Below the pieces are notes generated by a model, which saw only the letters and a program-made list of their open reading frames with translations, ran no database searches and had not been told where the DNA came from. Shown here in pieces: positions 51,999-60,250 of a stretch of DNA of 64,000 nucleotides. Origin of the DNA: Leptospirales bacterium (GTDB lineage: Bacteria > Spirochaetota > Leptospiria > Leptospirales > Leptonemataceae). Position numbers and translations under genes: made by a program. Each line of letters starts with the position of its first letter. Within the stretch, counting starts at the first letter, position 1. The stretch is taken from assembly GCA_019694655.1 (NCBI GenBank), contig JAIBBN010000003.1:310001-374000 (forward strand), written 5' to 3'.

Positions 51999-52706
51999 TC
52001 AGCGCTGCGATTCGGCCTGCTCTTTCAGGAGATTCAGCCAGTGCTGGTGAGCGGCAGGCAATGCCGTGCCGTGACCCGTTGCGGCAAAGAGCGCATTGAT
52101 CAGCCAGCGGACCACAGCCGGCGATTGTGCATTATTGCATTCCTCGGTGATCAGCAGCGTTCCGTTGTTCTGCGGCACAAGTATCCAGCGGTGGTAGGCG
52201 CCAATGACCGGCGTTCCTTCATTGAAGGCGTTCCAGGCAAGGACCCGGTCCTGTTCAAATTCGGTGATCTCCGCATGGATCGTTGCGCCAAAGGTCGACC
52301 AATCGAACTTCACGCCCGGGCCAAGACGCGCCAGCGGATGGCCATCACTCTGTGTCAGGATCTGAAGTTGATGGGCATTTTCGTAATAACGGCTCCAATC
52401 GTTGGCCGACAGCAATAGCTGAAAAATCCGAGCGGGTGGCGCGTTGATAAAGATCTCGTTGTGCGTGTAGACAGGATTGCTGGCTGGATCATAGCCTTCC
52501 GGCCAGGGCCTGGGATACGCCTGACTGCGGTCGGAGGGATGAGCATCCTGAGAGTAGGCGGCGATGTAGTAGTCTACCCAGTCTCCGTGAGAAGCGTCGG
52601 CTGGCGGAACCTGCAGGCCGGCAGGAGCGCCGGAACAGTGCGTCAGGGCAATTGAAAGGAGTGAAAACAGAAGAACGGCGGACAGAAGGAAATGGCTACG
52701 GTGCAT
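51999..52706 (-). CDS. SRPBCC-domain lipoprotein under a TTAAC box
   Basis: 235 residues. The signal sequence ends in a lipobox-like SIALTHC, so it is probably a lipoprotein. A SRPBCC (START-like) domain follows: VYTHNEIFINAPPARIFQLLLSANDW, then LGPGVKFDWSTFGATIHAEITEFE and WNAFNEG, typical of polyketide cyclase/START-like folds that bind hydrophobic ligands. A PrfA/Fnr-type box with a spaced -10 lies just upstream, and transcription would begin only a few bases before ATG. This links it to the regulator near 25 kb. Confidence 0.82.
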   Translation of the reverse strand: MHRSHFLLSAVLLFSLLSIALTHCSGAPAGLQVPPADASHGDWVDYYIAAYSQDAHPSDRSQAYPRPWPEGYDPASNPVYTHNEIFINAPPARIFQLLLSANDWSRYYENAHQLQILTQSDGHPLARLGPGVKFDWSTFGATIHAEITEFEQDRVLAWNAFNEGTPVIGAYHRWILVPQNNGTLLITEECNNAQSPAVVRWLINALFAATGHGTALPAAHQHWLNLLKEQAESQR

Positions 52707-52714
52707 AGGTACGA

Positions 52715-52756
52715 AGCATAGTGGATCCTGACGGCGCTGTCATTAACCGCAGTTAA
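52715..52756 (-). promoter_or_regulatory. PrfA/Fnr-type box and promoter of the SRPBCC lipoprotein gene
   Basis: TTAACTGCGGTTAA (minus strand; 52743-52756) is a perfect TTAACnnnnGTTAA element. The -10 TATGCT (52715-52720) begins 22 bases after it, so the box centre falls about 41.5 bases before the expected start of transcription. The bases next to the box, TGAC, are the same as at 25220. Confidence 0.7.
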
Positions 52757-52851
52757 AAGGAGATCGCGTCGGAGCTGCCGGCGCCCCGGCCTTCGCAGGC
52801 AAGGGACCAGGAATTCGATTGAGATGCCGGCAGCGCCCTCTGGCGCCCGGT

Positions 52852-53208
52852 TCAGCCGCCCTGCTCAGCCGCCAGCTCTGCAAGCAATTGCTGGTAACGA
52901 TGCCGGTAGATCAAGAGGCAAAGGACCATCAGGATCAATGCCGCGGCAATCATCGGGTAAGTTCCCGTCGCAATGTGGGCGGCGATGGCGCCAACCACGA
53001 TCAAGGCCAGGGTCAGCGAGGCCGGCAGGCGCAGAATCCTTACAAATAGCAGCAGTCCGCCAAGCGTTTCGCCAACGCCCGTCAGATACATGAACCACAG
53101 CGGAAAGTGCAGGACCTCGCTGAACATCTGAATCGGTTGTTGCTGGCTGCTCAGTTTCATCGCGCCGGACAGCGTAAACAGTACGCCGACGACGTAGGCC
53201 AGAATCAA
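52852..53208 (-). CDS. DoxX-like four-helix membrane protein
   Basis: About 118 residues from a TTG at 53208 (GGGAGA upstream); the frame extends to a TTG at 53313 with a non-hydrophobic leader. Four helices: ILAYVVGVLFTLSGAMKL, then PLWFMYLTGVGETLGGLLLFV, LALIVVGAIAAHIATGTYP and AALILMVLCLLIYRH. The SGAMKL start and GxGETxGGL fit the DoxX/SURF4-like family. The function in bacteria is poorly known, sometimes redox or thiosulfate-linked. A GTTACAATTTGTTAC element lies upstream of the longer start. Confidence 0.75.
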   Translation of the reverse strand: MILAYVVGVLFTLSGAMKLSSQQQPIQMFSEVLHFPLWFMYLTGVGETLGGLLLFVRILRLPASLTLALIVVGAIAAHIATGTYPMIAAALILMVLCLLIYRHRYQQLLAELAAEQGG

Positions 53209-53375
53209 ATACAGTTTTTCTCCCTTTTTCGGGGGCAGTGCTTTGCCATTTATCGATAGCAATACGCGGACTATATGCGGACAAGAATGCGCGACCGGAA
53301 AGTTAGGCGGCAAGAAGTTTTCAGTCTTGTAGCCTCTTCGCTGCCGCGGCGCTCAGATCCTCATCAAGATTATTG

Positions 53376-53391
53376 GTTACAATTTGTTACA
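53376..53391. promoter_or_regulatory. GTTAC-type repeat upstream of the DoxX-like gene
   Basis: GTTACAATTTGTTAC holds two GTTAC units and a partial dyad TTACAA/TTGTTA. It resembles the GTTACA elements at 44023 and 49451. It lies 63 bases from the longest DoxX-like start. It is weak evidence for a shared operator. Confidence 0.3.
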
Positions 53392-53438
53392 TAGTCCGGG
53401 CGGGGCGCAGTTGACCTTCAGGCAAGCCGTCTGCCGCG

Positions 53439-54653
53439 TCAGTCAATCAGTCCTAATTCTGCAGCCAGCTGCACCATCGCCGTTAACGCGGCTTCCTTGG
53501 GAAAGGGATGATCAAGGTGCGGCGATCCAAAACGCATCGCTACGGGGAAGGGGCTGTAGGAAAGATCCCAGTGGTGGCCGCGCATCATGGCCAGATCGGT
53601 AGCCATCGGCAATTTTACTTTTCCCTGATCCTGAGTTACCTGCATGTCATTGTTGGCATCGTAGCGATTCAGCTGGTTCACCCCTTGCATCTGGAAGTAG
53701 GGAACCTCGAGCGCCGTCGTGGATCCGGTGATATTGAAAATCGGAATGCCCATGTCATTGATCGTTTCAGAGTATTCCTTCATGAATTTCCCACGCACTT
53801 CGGTGCTGAGATCATGGATGCAGGTCTTGAGATCCAGCTCGGCCACGCGGCGCAGCGATTCGAAGTCGGTATTGACTACTGGCGACACCATCTTCAGGAG
53901 CATGTCCAGGCGCTTTTCGTAAACCTCGACGGGCAGATCCTTGAGCGAATCATAAATATCGTTTGCCAGATAGGATCCGCCGGGCGCTCCGGCCCAATTG
54001 AAGATGCAGCGCACCCGCTTGCGCAACTCCGGACGCTGCACCAGCGCCGTAAGCACGTCAGGGGTCCCTTTGCTGTAGGCGATGATCATTACGTCGCCGG
54101 GCGCCGATCCTTCGCCGGGTCCAATGAGCGTGGTGTCGGCGCGGAGTCCCTGGCCTTCATTCATAGCCGCCAGAAGATCGGAGATGTTTGCCTCACAGCC
54201 GCGCATGGGATGCAAATCGGCGCGCAGTATCTTCCAGCCGTATTTTCTCTCGGCGGCGGGCAGCGCCTCTTGAAAGGCTCGCACCGGAAGCATCCCGTTC
54301 AGCATGCCCGGACAGAAGAGGATGGTCGTGTTTTTCAGCTCCGGTATGGCCGCCGCCGGCATGTCCAGATTCCACTCCGTCGGTCCGTCGCCTTTCAAGA
54401 AGCGTTCGGCAATGCGCTGCCGCTCGGGCCGTTGGTCGGCGCCGAAGATGCCCAGAAAGGCATGGCCGCTTGCCGCTTCCAGTGCGACCGGATCGTGGAT
54501 TGCATGGTTCAGGAATAGATTTCGAAAACGTCTGCCAGCCCAGGTCTTCAACGCACTGTCGGCAAAGGCGCGGCGATCTCTTGCCGCTTTGCGCGCCTCG
54601 AGAATTAGATCCGCAAAGTTGCCGGCATCCAGCAGCGTCGCCAGTTTGTTCAT
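53439..54653 (-). CDS. Alpha/beta-hydrolase-like protein
   Basis: 404 residues from ATG 54653; the frame extends further but without a suitable start. The hydrolase core shows TTILFCPGMLNGMLPVRAFQEAL and the nucleophile region VMIIAYSKGTPD (Ser in place of the standard G-x-S-x-G elbow: Ser follows Tyr), with HHWDLSYSPFP near the end for the catalytic His. It is a divergent alpha/beta hydrolase; I cannot name the substrate. No signal sequence is seen. It lies 126 bases downstream of the flavin monooxygenase on the same strand. Confidence 0.78.
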   Translation of the reverse strand: MNKLATLLDAGNFADLILEARKAARDRRAFADSALKTWAGRRFRNLFLNHAIHDPVALEAASGHAFLGIFGADQRPERQRIAERFLKGDGPTEWNLDMPAAAIPELKNTTILFCPGMLNGMLPVRAFQEALPAAERKYGWKILRADLHPMRGCEANISDLLAAMNEGQGLRADTTLIGPGEGSAPGDVMIIAYSKGTPDVLTALVQRPELRKRVRCIFNWAGAPGGSYLANDIYDSLKDLPVEVYEKRLDMLLKMVSPVVNTDFESLRRVAELDLKTCIHDLSTEVRGKFMKEYSETINDMGIPIFNITGSTTALEVPYFQMQGVNQLNRYDANNDMQVTQDQGKVKLPMATDLAMMRGHHWDLSYSPFPVAMRFGSPHLDHPFPKEAALTAMVQLAAELGLID

Positions 54654-54779
54654 GTGTTCTACTCCGTGATTGCCGGGCGACGCAGGCGGCGCCTTGCGGC
54701 AGAGGCCAGGAGCCTGGATGCCGGTCTGACCGGCCTGCAATCAAGTCGTTTTCCAGGCTTCGTTGACCGATGCCGACTC

Positions 54780-56384
54780 TTAGCTTTGGCCAATGATGAT
54801 GCCGATTTGGTCCAGGTAACGCAGCAGCGCAGTTGCGTCCGGTCGGGAGGAACGAAAGCCGATGTAGCCGTCAGGTCGAACCAGCAATACGGCGCCCTCC
54901 TGCAGTTGCAGCCGGCGATCGAGAGCGGCAGAGACCCGGAAGCTATCGGCGGCGTCGACTGCCGCTTTGCGCAAGTGAACCGGGCGCACCATGGATAGAC
55001 TTCGTACGGCAGCTGCGAATGATTCGCTGGTCGGTCCCGCCTGATGTTCGTAGCACAGCAACAGCATATGCGCTGGCGGCGCCAGATCCAGCAGATCGAG
55101 CGACTTACCCTCGCCATCCACAATTTCTCCAGATGGCATTCGATCGCCGGGCGCTGGCGCCTGGCGTCGAAATGAGCCCTGTCCGCTGGAAAGCGGTCCG
55201 CCTCGATAGTGAATTGCCAGCTGTGATAGCCGCCAGATAACGCGCCGGCGAAGCGCTTCGATACGTGAAAGCAGGGCCGCGGCGCGCGGAAATACAAAAA
55301 GCCGCAGCCAGGCGCCTACGGCGCCGCCGCGAACGGCGCCTGAAAAAAGCGCGTCCGTCGTGCGCAATAGGTCCTCCGCAGCCGGAAAACGCTCGGCGTG
55401 ATAACTCTCCAGCAATTGTGGTCGCGCAAGACCGCGCAGTACAAAGGCCAGTTTCCACGCCAGGTTCCACGCATCTTGAATGCCGGTATTCATCCCCTGG
55501 CCGCCTGCCGGACTGTGTATGTGCGCCGCATCGCCGGCAAAGAAGCAGTTGCCCATTTGAAAAGACGCAATGCGTCGATGATGGATGCGATAGACAGAGA
55601 TCCAGTGCGCTTGCAATACGCGAAGGTCCGGCTGTAAGGAACGCATCTGTAAAAGCTTCTCTACCTCCGCCGCACTCGGATGATCGCCGATCTCATTTTC
55701 ACGAACAATCGAGATAATGCGGAAAAGATCGCCGGCCATGGGCAACACAGCCGCCGGACCTTGCGCCGTCAGAAAAAAGCTCAGTCGATCCCCGCCGCGG
55801 TAGCCGGAGAGTTCGGCATCAGCAAGTACAAAGGATTGTTCATAACTTCCGCCCTCAAAGGGAAGACCAAGCTGATGACGAACCACGCTGCGAGCGCCGT
55901 CGGCCGCAATCAGCCAGGGATATGCAGCGCTATGGATTCCGGCGGCATTGCGATATTCAACGGCAAATCCATCGCCCTCGCGGGCGACCTTGAGCAGTTC
56001 GCAATTCCAGTCCACCGAGGCGGCTGTTTGTGCAAGACCTTCCAGCAGAATGTTCTCGGTATCGGCCTGTGATAGAATCAAAACAAAAGGGTAGGGCGTA
56101 TTCAGACGACGTACGGCGCCGATATCGATTTGCGCGACTCTCCGGCCATTGGCATGCAGCAGGATGCCCAGCGATTTTCGACCGCGAGCGATGGCGCGGT
56201 CTGCCAACCCAATGCTTCGGAAAAGTTCCAGCGTTCGAGCATGCACTACGAGTGCGCGCGATTGTGTCCCCGGTCCTGCATTGCGGTCGAGGAGCCGAAA
56301 AGAGACGCCGTTTCGCGCCAGCAGATTGGCGAGGGTCAGGCCGGTAGGTCCGGCGCCAACGATCAAACCCGGCGCGTTCTTCAC
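54780..56384 (-). CDS. FAD-dependent aromatic-type monooxygenase
   Basis: 534 residues from GTG 56384; a GTG at 56423 would add 13 residues before the first strand. The FAD motif GLIVGAGPTGLTLANLLARNG, the motif LIAADGARSVVR (DG), and FFAGDAAHIHSPAGGQGMNTG (GD) identify the PHBH/MhpA/PCP-hydroxylase class. The C-terminal thioredoxin-like domain (about 430-534) fits the longer phenol-hydroxylase type. The substrate is unknown; in the neighbourhood it could act on aromatic or polyketide-like compounds. It is divergent from the amidohydrolase gene. Confidence 0.9.
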   Translation of the reverse strand: MKNAPGLIVGAGPTGLTLANLLARNGVSFRLLDRNAGPGTQSRALVVHARTLELFRSIGLADRAIARGRKSLGILLHANGRRVAQIDIGAVRRLNTPYPFVLILSQADTENILLEGLAQTAASVDWNCELLKVAREGDGFAVEYRNAAGIHSAAYPWLIAADGARSVVRHQLGLPFEGGSYEQSFVLADAELSGYRGGDRLSFFLTAQGPAAVLPMAGDLFRIISIVRENEIGDHPSAAEVEKLLQMRSLQPDLRVLQAHWISVYRIHHRRIASFQMGNCFFAGDAAHIHSPAGGQGMNTGIQDAWNLAWKLAFVLRGLARPQLLESYHAERFPAAEDLLRTTDALFSGAVRGGAVGAWLRLFVFPRAAALLSRIEALRRRVIWRLSQLAIHYRGGPLSSGQGSFRRQAPAPGDRMPSGEIVDGEGKSLDLLDLAPPAHMLLLCYEHQAGPTSESFAAAVRSLSMVRPVHLRKAAVDAADSFRVSAALDRRLQLQEGAVLLVRPDGYIGFRSSRPDATALLRYLDQIGIIIGQS

Positions 56385-56554
56385 GGCAAATTGGATCAGC
56401 AAAAGTGCATAGATGCCCAGCACTTTTTGCAGGAGTAAGATACATAAAGGTGCAAGTCAATGTGCGTAGTTGTGCGCATCATGAGAATCAGTCGCGTCGC
56501 CTTTGCCTTCGGATTTTCTGGACAACAAGCATTGCGCCGCTGGCCCTGCCTGGT

Positions 56555-58015
56555 ATGCGAACCTGTTCCGCCTTTTTGCGCGCGCTTGCCTTGCCGGCGC
56601 TTTTACTTTTTGTCTGTACGGCGCCGGATCTGGTGCGGCTGCCAACCTCGCCGGCCAGTCGAATCCTGATTCGAAACGTGCGCGTCTTCACTGGCGCTTC
56701 AGCTGCTGACGCCCTTGAAAATGCTGACGTGCTGCTGGAGGGCGAGCGCATCGTACGCGTTTCTACAACGCGCCTATCGGCCGATGGCGCCGAGATCATT
56801 GACGGGCAGGGCAAGACGCTGCTGCCGGGGCTCTCCGATTGTCATACGCACATCACTGGCGGGATGATCGTTCCCTGGAAAATGACGCTCCTGCCTACGC
56901 CGGAGTTCAATCTGCAGGCGGCGCTCTACAGCGGCATCACCGCGGTGTGGGACATGGGCGGAAAGAGCGTGCCAGAAATGAATGCGCTGCGCGCGCGCGT
57001 CGAAGCCGGCGAACTGGCCGGCCCGATGATCTTTCACTCCGGTATTGCTTTCACGGCGCGCGGCGCGCATCCTGTTCCTTACCTCACGTTTGTGCGTGAC
57101 AATCTTCCTTTCTTCCTGCACCCCTTCGTGCCGCGAGTGGCTGCCGAATTGGGGGATGACAATGTTTCTTCCAGCATGGAGGCGCTGCTTGCCGATCGGC
57201 CCGACTTTGTTAAGGTCTACGTCGATCGTATTCCTGAGCAATCGCCGCTGATGAGCGATGAGCTTTTGAAACGCGTGGTCGGCATTGCCCATCAGCGCGG
57301 ATTGCCCACGGTATTTCACATTGGCGCCAATGACAACCTGCGCGCGATGCTTGATGCCGGCGGCGACGGCGCCGCGCACAATGTTTACAAAGAGCGCCTG
57401 GATGCGCGGCTTGCGGCGCGCATGAAAATGCAAAATGTTTATGTGATTCCAACGATTGTCGCCTGGCATAACTACAATCTGGTAATCAGCGACAGAAGCT
57501 TCCGGCACTATACGCCACTGGAGTGGGAGACCATGGAGCCAGCGCACCGCGCGGCGGTGCTTGATCCTCATCCCGAGGACGTGATTACCCGTCCGGAATG
57601 GCGCGCCTACAATGAGAAGCAGCGTCAGTATGCCAGCAACCTCTATCCCAATCTGCGCATCATGCACGCCGCTGGCGTGACGATCCTTGCCGGTTCTGAC
57701 GCGCCTAATTACATGCTGGCCGTCGGCGGTTCGTTGCATACTGAACTGCAACATATGGTCGCAGCTGGAATGTCGCCAGGCGAGGCGCTGATTGCGGCCA
57801 CCTCGGCGCCGGCTGCTGTACTTGGAAGAATTCGCCGCACGGAACAGGACTTCGGTCAGGTGCGCGAGGGCTACCTGGCAAACCTTCTGCTGGTCAACGG
57901 CAATCCGATGCAGGACATTCGCGCCACACAGCAGATTGCCGAGGTCTTCTTTCGCGGTCGTCGCGTAGATCGAAAGAGCTTTGCCGGCGCTCCATTGCCT
58001 GCAGCCGCGCCCTGA
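56555..58015 (+). CDS. Lipoprotein-type metal-dependent amidohydrolase
   Basis: 486 residues from ATG 56555. The signal sequence ends LLLFVC, so it may be a lipoprotein. The amidohydrolase barrel shows the HxH metal site in DCHTHIT, a likely carboxylated Lys in FVKVYVDR, His in VFHIGAND and AHNVYKER, and Asp in AGSDAPN. The end fits the imidazolonepropionase/Xaa-Pro-dipeptidase-like branch. The substrate is unknown. It precedes the FIST-cyclase gene by about 110 bases. Confidence 0.88.
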   Translation: MRTCSAFLRALALPALLLFVCTAPDLVRLPTSPASRILIRNVRVFTGASAADALENADVLLEGERIVRVSTTRLSADGAEIIDGQGKTLLPGLSDCHTHITGGMIVPWKMTLLPTPEFNLQAALYSGITAVWDMGGKSVPEMNALRARVEAGELAGPMIFHSGIAFTARGAHPVPYLTFVRDNLPFFLHPFVPRVAAELGDDNVSSSMEALLADRPDFVKVYVDRIPEQSPLMSDELLKRVVGIAHQRGLPTVFHIGANDNLRAMLDAGGDGAAHNVYKERLDARLAARMKMQNVYVIPTIVAWHNYNLVISDRSFRHYTPLEWETMEPAHRAAVLDPHPEDVITRPEWRAYNEKQRQYASNLYPNLRIMHAAGVTILAGSDAPNYMLAVGGSLHTELQHMVAAGMSPGEALIAATSAPAAVLGRIRRTEQDFGQVREGYLANLLLVNGNPMQDIRATQQIAEVFFRGRRVDRKSFAGAPLPAAAP

Positions 58016-58127
58016 GGGCAGTTTGGCCGACGCCTGGCGCCTGAAGCGCCGGGCGGCAATCGAATTAGCTTGTCTCCTTGCCAGCGACAAATTCCACCGT
58101 GGATCTGCCTGGTTCACGGGAGGCCGC

Positions 58128-60065
58128 TTGGAGACTTTCAATTTCTACTATGAAAACCCGGAGCAACTGCGCGCCGAACTGGCGGCGCGCAAGATCGCCG
58201 GCGGGCCCGGGCTGCTGGTGCAGGTTTTCAGCGGCATTGCCGATGAGCGGCATACCGCGCAATTGATCCAGACGATTCGTCAGTTGCTTCCAGAAACGGC
58301 GATCCTTGGCGCCACCACGGCCGGCGAAATCCTCGATGATCAGGTAAGCGATCAGCGCGTCGTGCTTTCCATTGCTCGCTTTCGCAATGCAAGGGTGCGA
58401 AGCGCTCTGGCCCCTTGCGACAAACGCAGCATGCGACAGGTTGGTCTGGAAATGGCGGCGGCGCTGCTGCCAGAGCTTCACGAAAAGGAACAGAAAGTAT
58501 TTGTGGTCTTTGCCAGCGGTACGGATCAGACCGATCTGGGCACGCCCGATCTGCTGCGCGGCATCTACGAAAGCCGTCCCGACGTGCCGCTGGCCGGCGG
58601 CGTGGCTGCCAATGCCATTGGCTTTGACGAGAACCTTGGTCGTTCGGCCGATCTGGGCGTAACCTACGTCTTTACGGAGCAAGGGCTGACAGCGCGCGGC
58701 GCAGCAGGCGCCTGCATCGTCGGTCCGGGACTGCAGATCCATCGTGATGTTAATCTGGGCTGGAAGACCATTGGCAAGAAGATGCGCATCACTCGTGTGC
58801 TGGCGGAGGGCGCCGGCTCGCGCGTTTTTGAAATCGACGGACTGCCCGCGGCGCAGGTCTATCGCAAGTACTTTGGCGACCAGGTGGCGGAGGGTTTGCC
58901 GCTGACGGCGATCAACTTCCCTTTCATTGTCCGCCGCGATCAGCTGGAGATTGCCGCCACTCCTATCGTCGTATACGAGGATAAATCGATTCTTTACAAT
59001 GAACTTTTAATGGAAGGAGAGAGCATCCAGTTTGGTTTTGGCGAACCAGGATTGGTATTGAACGAGTCGATGCGCATCGCCCGATCGATTGCCGACTATC
59101 CGCATTCGATCGAAGGGATGTTTGTTTACTCCTGCGCCACCCGCCGACGCCAGCTGGACCACGTCGCTGCCAGCGAGCTCAAGCCCTTTCACAACATTGC
59201 GCCAATGTCGGGATTCTTAACCGGGGGGGAATTTTTCCGTACGGAAAGCGAAAATCGAATCATTCGCCAGACGATGACAATCCTTTCCCTTTCCGAGGCG
59301 CCGCCGGCCCCCGATCATGTGCGGCCTGAAATCCCCGAAGCCGCTGAAAGCAAATCGATCGATTCCATGCTGGCCATCCAGACTCTGGTGCAACGGATGA
59401 CGGAAGAGCTGGAGGAAGAGCAAAAGCGCTCGGAGAATCTGTTGCTCAACGTGCTGCCAGGCAGCATTGCCGCGCGCCTGAAGGCCGGCGATACGACCAT
59501 CGCCGAACGCTTTGAGGACGCCTCCGTTCTTTTTGCCGATCTTGTTGGCTTCACCGAACTGTCCTCGCGCCATCCGCCGGAAGAAGTGGTGCGCTTGCTG
59601 AGCGACATTTTCTCTTCATTCGACCTGCTGGTGGAAAAGCACGGACTGGAAAAGATCAAAACGATCGGCGACGCCTACATGGTTGCCGGCGGCATTCCCG
59701 ATCCCGTTGCAGACCACGCGGCGCGTTGCGCTCGCATGGCTCTCGATATGCTGGAGGAGATTGAACGATTTCGCGCCGGCGGCAGATCCTTCTTGAATAT
59801 TCGGGTCGGCTTGCACCGCGGTCCAATTGTAGCCGGCGTCCTTGGCTCCAAAAAATTTGCCTACGATCTATGGGGAGACACAGTCAATATTGCCAGTCGC
59901 ATGGAATCTTCCGGTCAACCCGGACGGGTGCACGTCAGCGCTGCCGTCCAACGGAGCCTGGGACCAGCTTTCGTCTTTGAGGAGCGAGGAGAGATTCAGG
60001 TCAAAGGCAAGGGCTTGATGCACACCTTTTTCCTGCTCGGCGAGCGCAGCGCCGCCGTAGTTTGA
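58128..60065 (+). CDS. FIST-domain sensor fused to class III nucleotide cyclase
   Basis: 645 residues from TTG 58128, chosen because a strong GGGAGG lies 4 bases upstream. The N-terminal FIST domain (about 20-195, LGATTAGEILDDQVSDQRV) and FIST_C (about 210-375, AEGLPLTAINFPFIV) form a small-molecule sensor seen in signalling proteins. A coiled coil leads to the cyclase domain (about 455-630): D471 in VLFADLVGFT, K511 in KIKTIGDAYMVAGG and YDLWGDTVNIASRMES. All catalytic residues are present, with the Lys that favours ATP. It has no membrane segment. It is the third cyclase of the window. Confidence 0.93.
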   Translation: METFNFYYENPEQLRAELAARKIAGGPGLLVQVFSGIADERHTAQLIQTIRQLLPETAILGATTAGEILDDQVSDQRVVLSIARFRNARVRSALAPCDKRSMRQVGLEMAAALLPELHEKEQKVFVVFASGTDQTDLGTPDLLRGIYESRPDVPLAGGVAANAIGFDENLGRSADLGVTYVFTEQGLTARGAAGACIVGPGLQIHRDVNLGWKTIGKKMRITRVLAEGAGSRVFEIDGLPAAQVYRKYFGDQVAEGLPLTAINFPFIVRRDQLEIAATPIVVYEDKSILYNELLMEGESIQFGFGEPGLVLNESMRIARSIADYPHSIEGMFVYSCATRRRQLDHVAASELKPFHNIAPMSGFLTGGEFFRTESENRIIRQTMTILSLSEAPPAPDHVRPEIPEAAESKSIDSMLAIQTLVQRMTEELEEEQKRSENLLLNVLPGSIAARLKAGDTTIAERFEDASVLFADLVGFTELSSRHPPEEVVRLLSDIFSSFDLLVEKHGLEKIKTIGDAYMVAGGIPDPVADHAARCARMALDMLEEIERFRAGGRSFLNIRVGLHRGPIVAGVLGSKKFAYDLWGDTVNIASRMESSGQPGRVHVSAAVQRSLGPAFVFEERGEIQVKGKGLMHTFFLLGERSAAVV

Positions 60066-60131
60066 ATACGGCGGCCACTGCGATTCGCGCCAGGCGGCGC
60101 TCGTCGAATGGTGCGACATCCATGTCCCACG

Positions 60132-60192
60132 GAGCCGGTTTTGAGACCGGCTCTAAGTTATTACCTCCAGGGTAATTGCTTCTTTTTCCTGC
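60132..60192 (+). terminator. Double hairpin between the FIST-cyclase and desaturase genes
   Basis: GAGCCGGT/ACCGGCTC (60132-60153) is a perfect 8-bp stem with a 6-base loop. Directly after it, ATTACC/GGTAAT (60160-60176) forms a second stem followed by TGCTTCTTTTTCC. The T-rich tail makes this the best rho-independent terminator in the window. A further bulged hairpin (60211-60233) lies just before the desaturase ribosome site GGAGGT (60239-60244). Confidence 0.6.
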
Positions 60193-60250
60193 GGCGCTAT
60201 GATCCTGAGAACGCCGGCCAGAACTGGCGGCGTTTCCCGGAGGTACTCAT

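Noticed and set aside
52824-52851. GCGCC/GGCGC hairpin after the DoxX-like gene
   Set aside because: A 5-bp stem in GC-rich DNA is expected by chance; no T run supports termination.
58016-58127. Stem GGCGC/GCGCC as terminator of the amidohydrolase gene
   Set aside because: The stem is short and imperfect outside the core, and no T run follows.
56774-58141. A 455-codon open frame on the minus strand
   Set aside because: It is antisense to the amidohydrolase gene, which has a complete metal site; the antisense product matches nothing.
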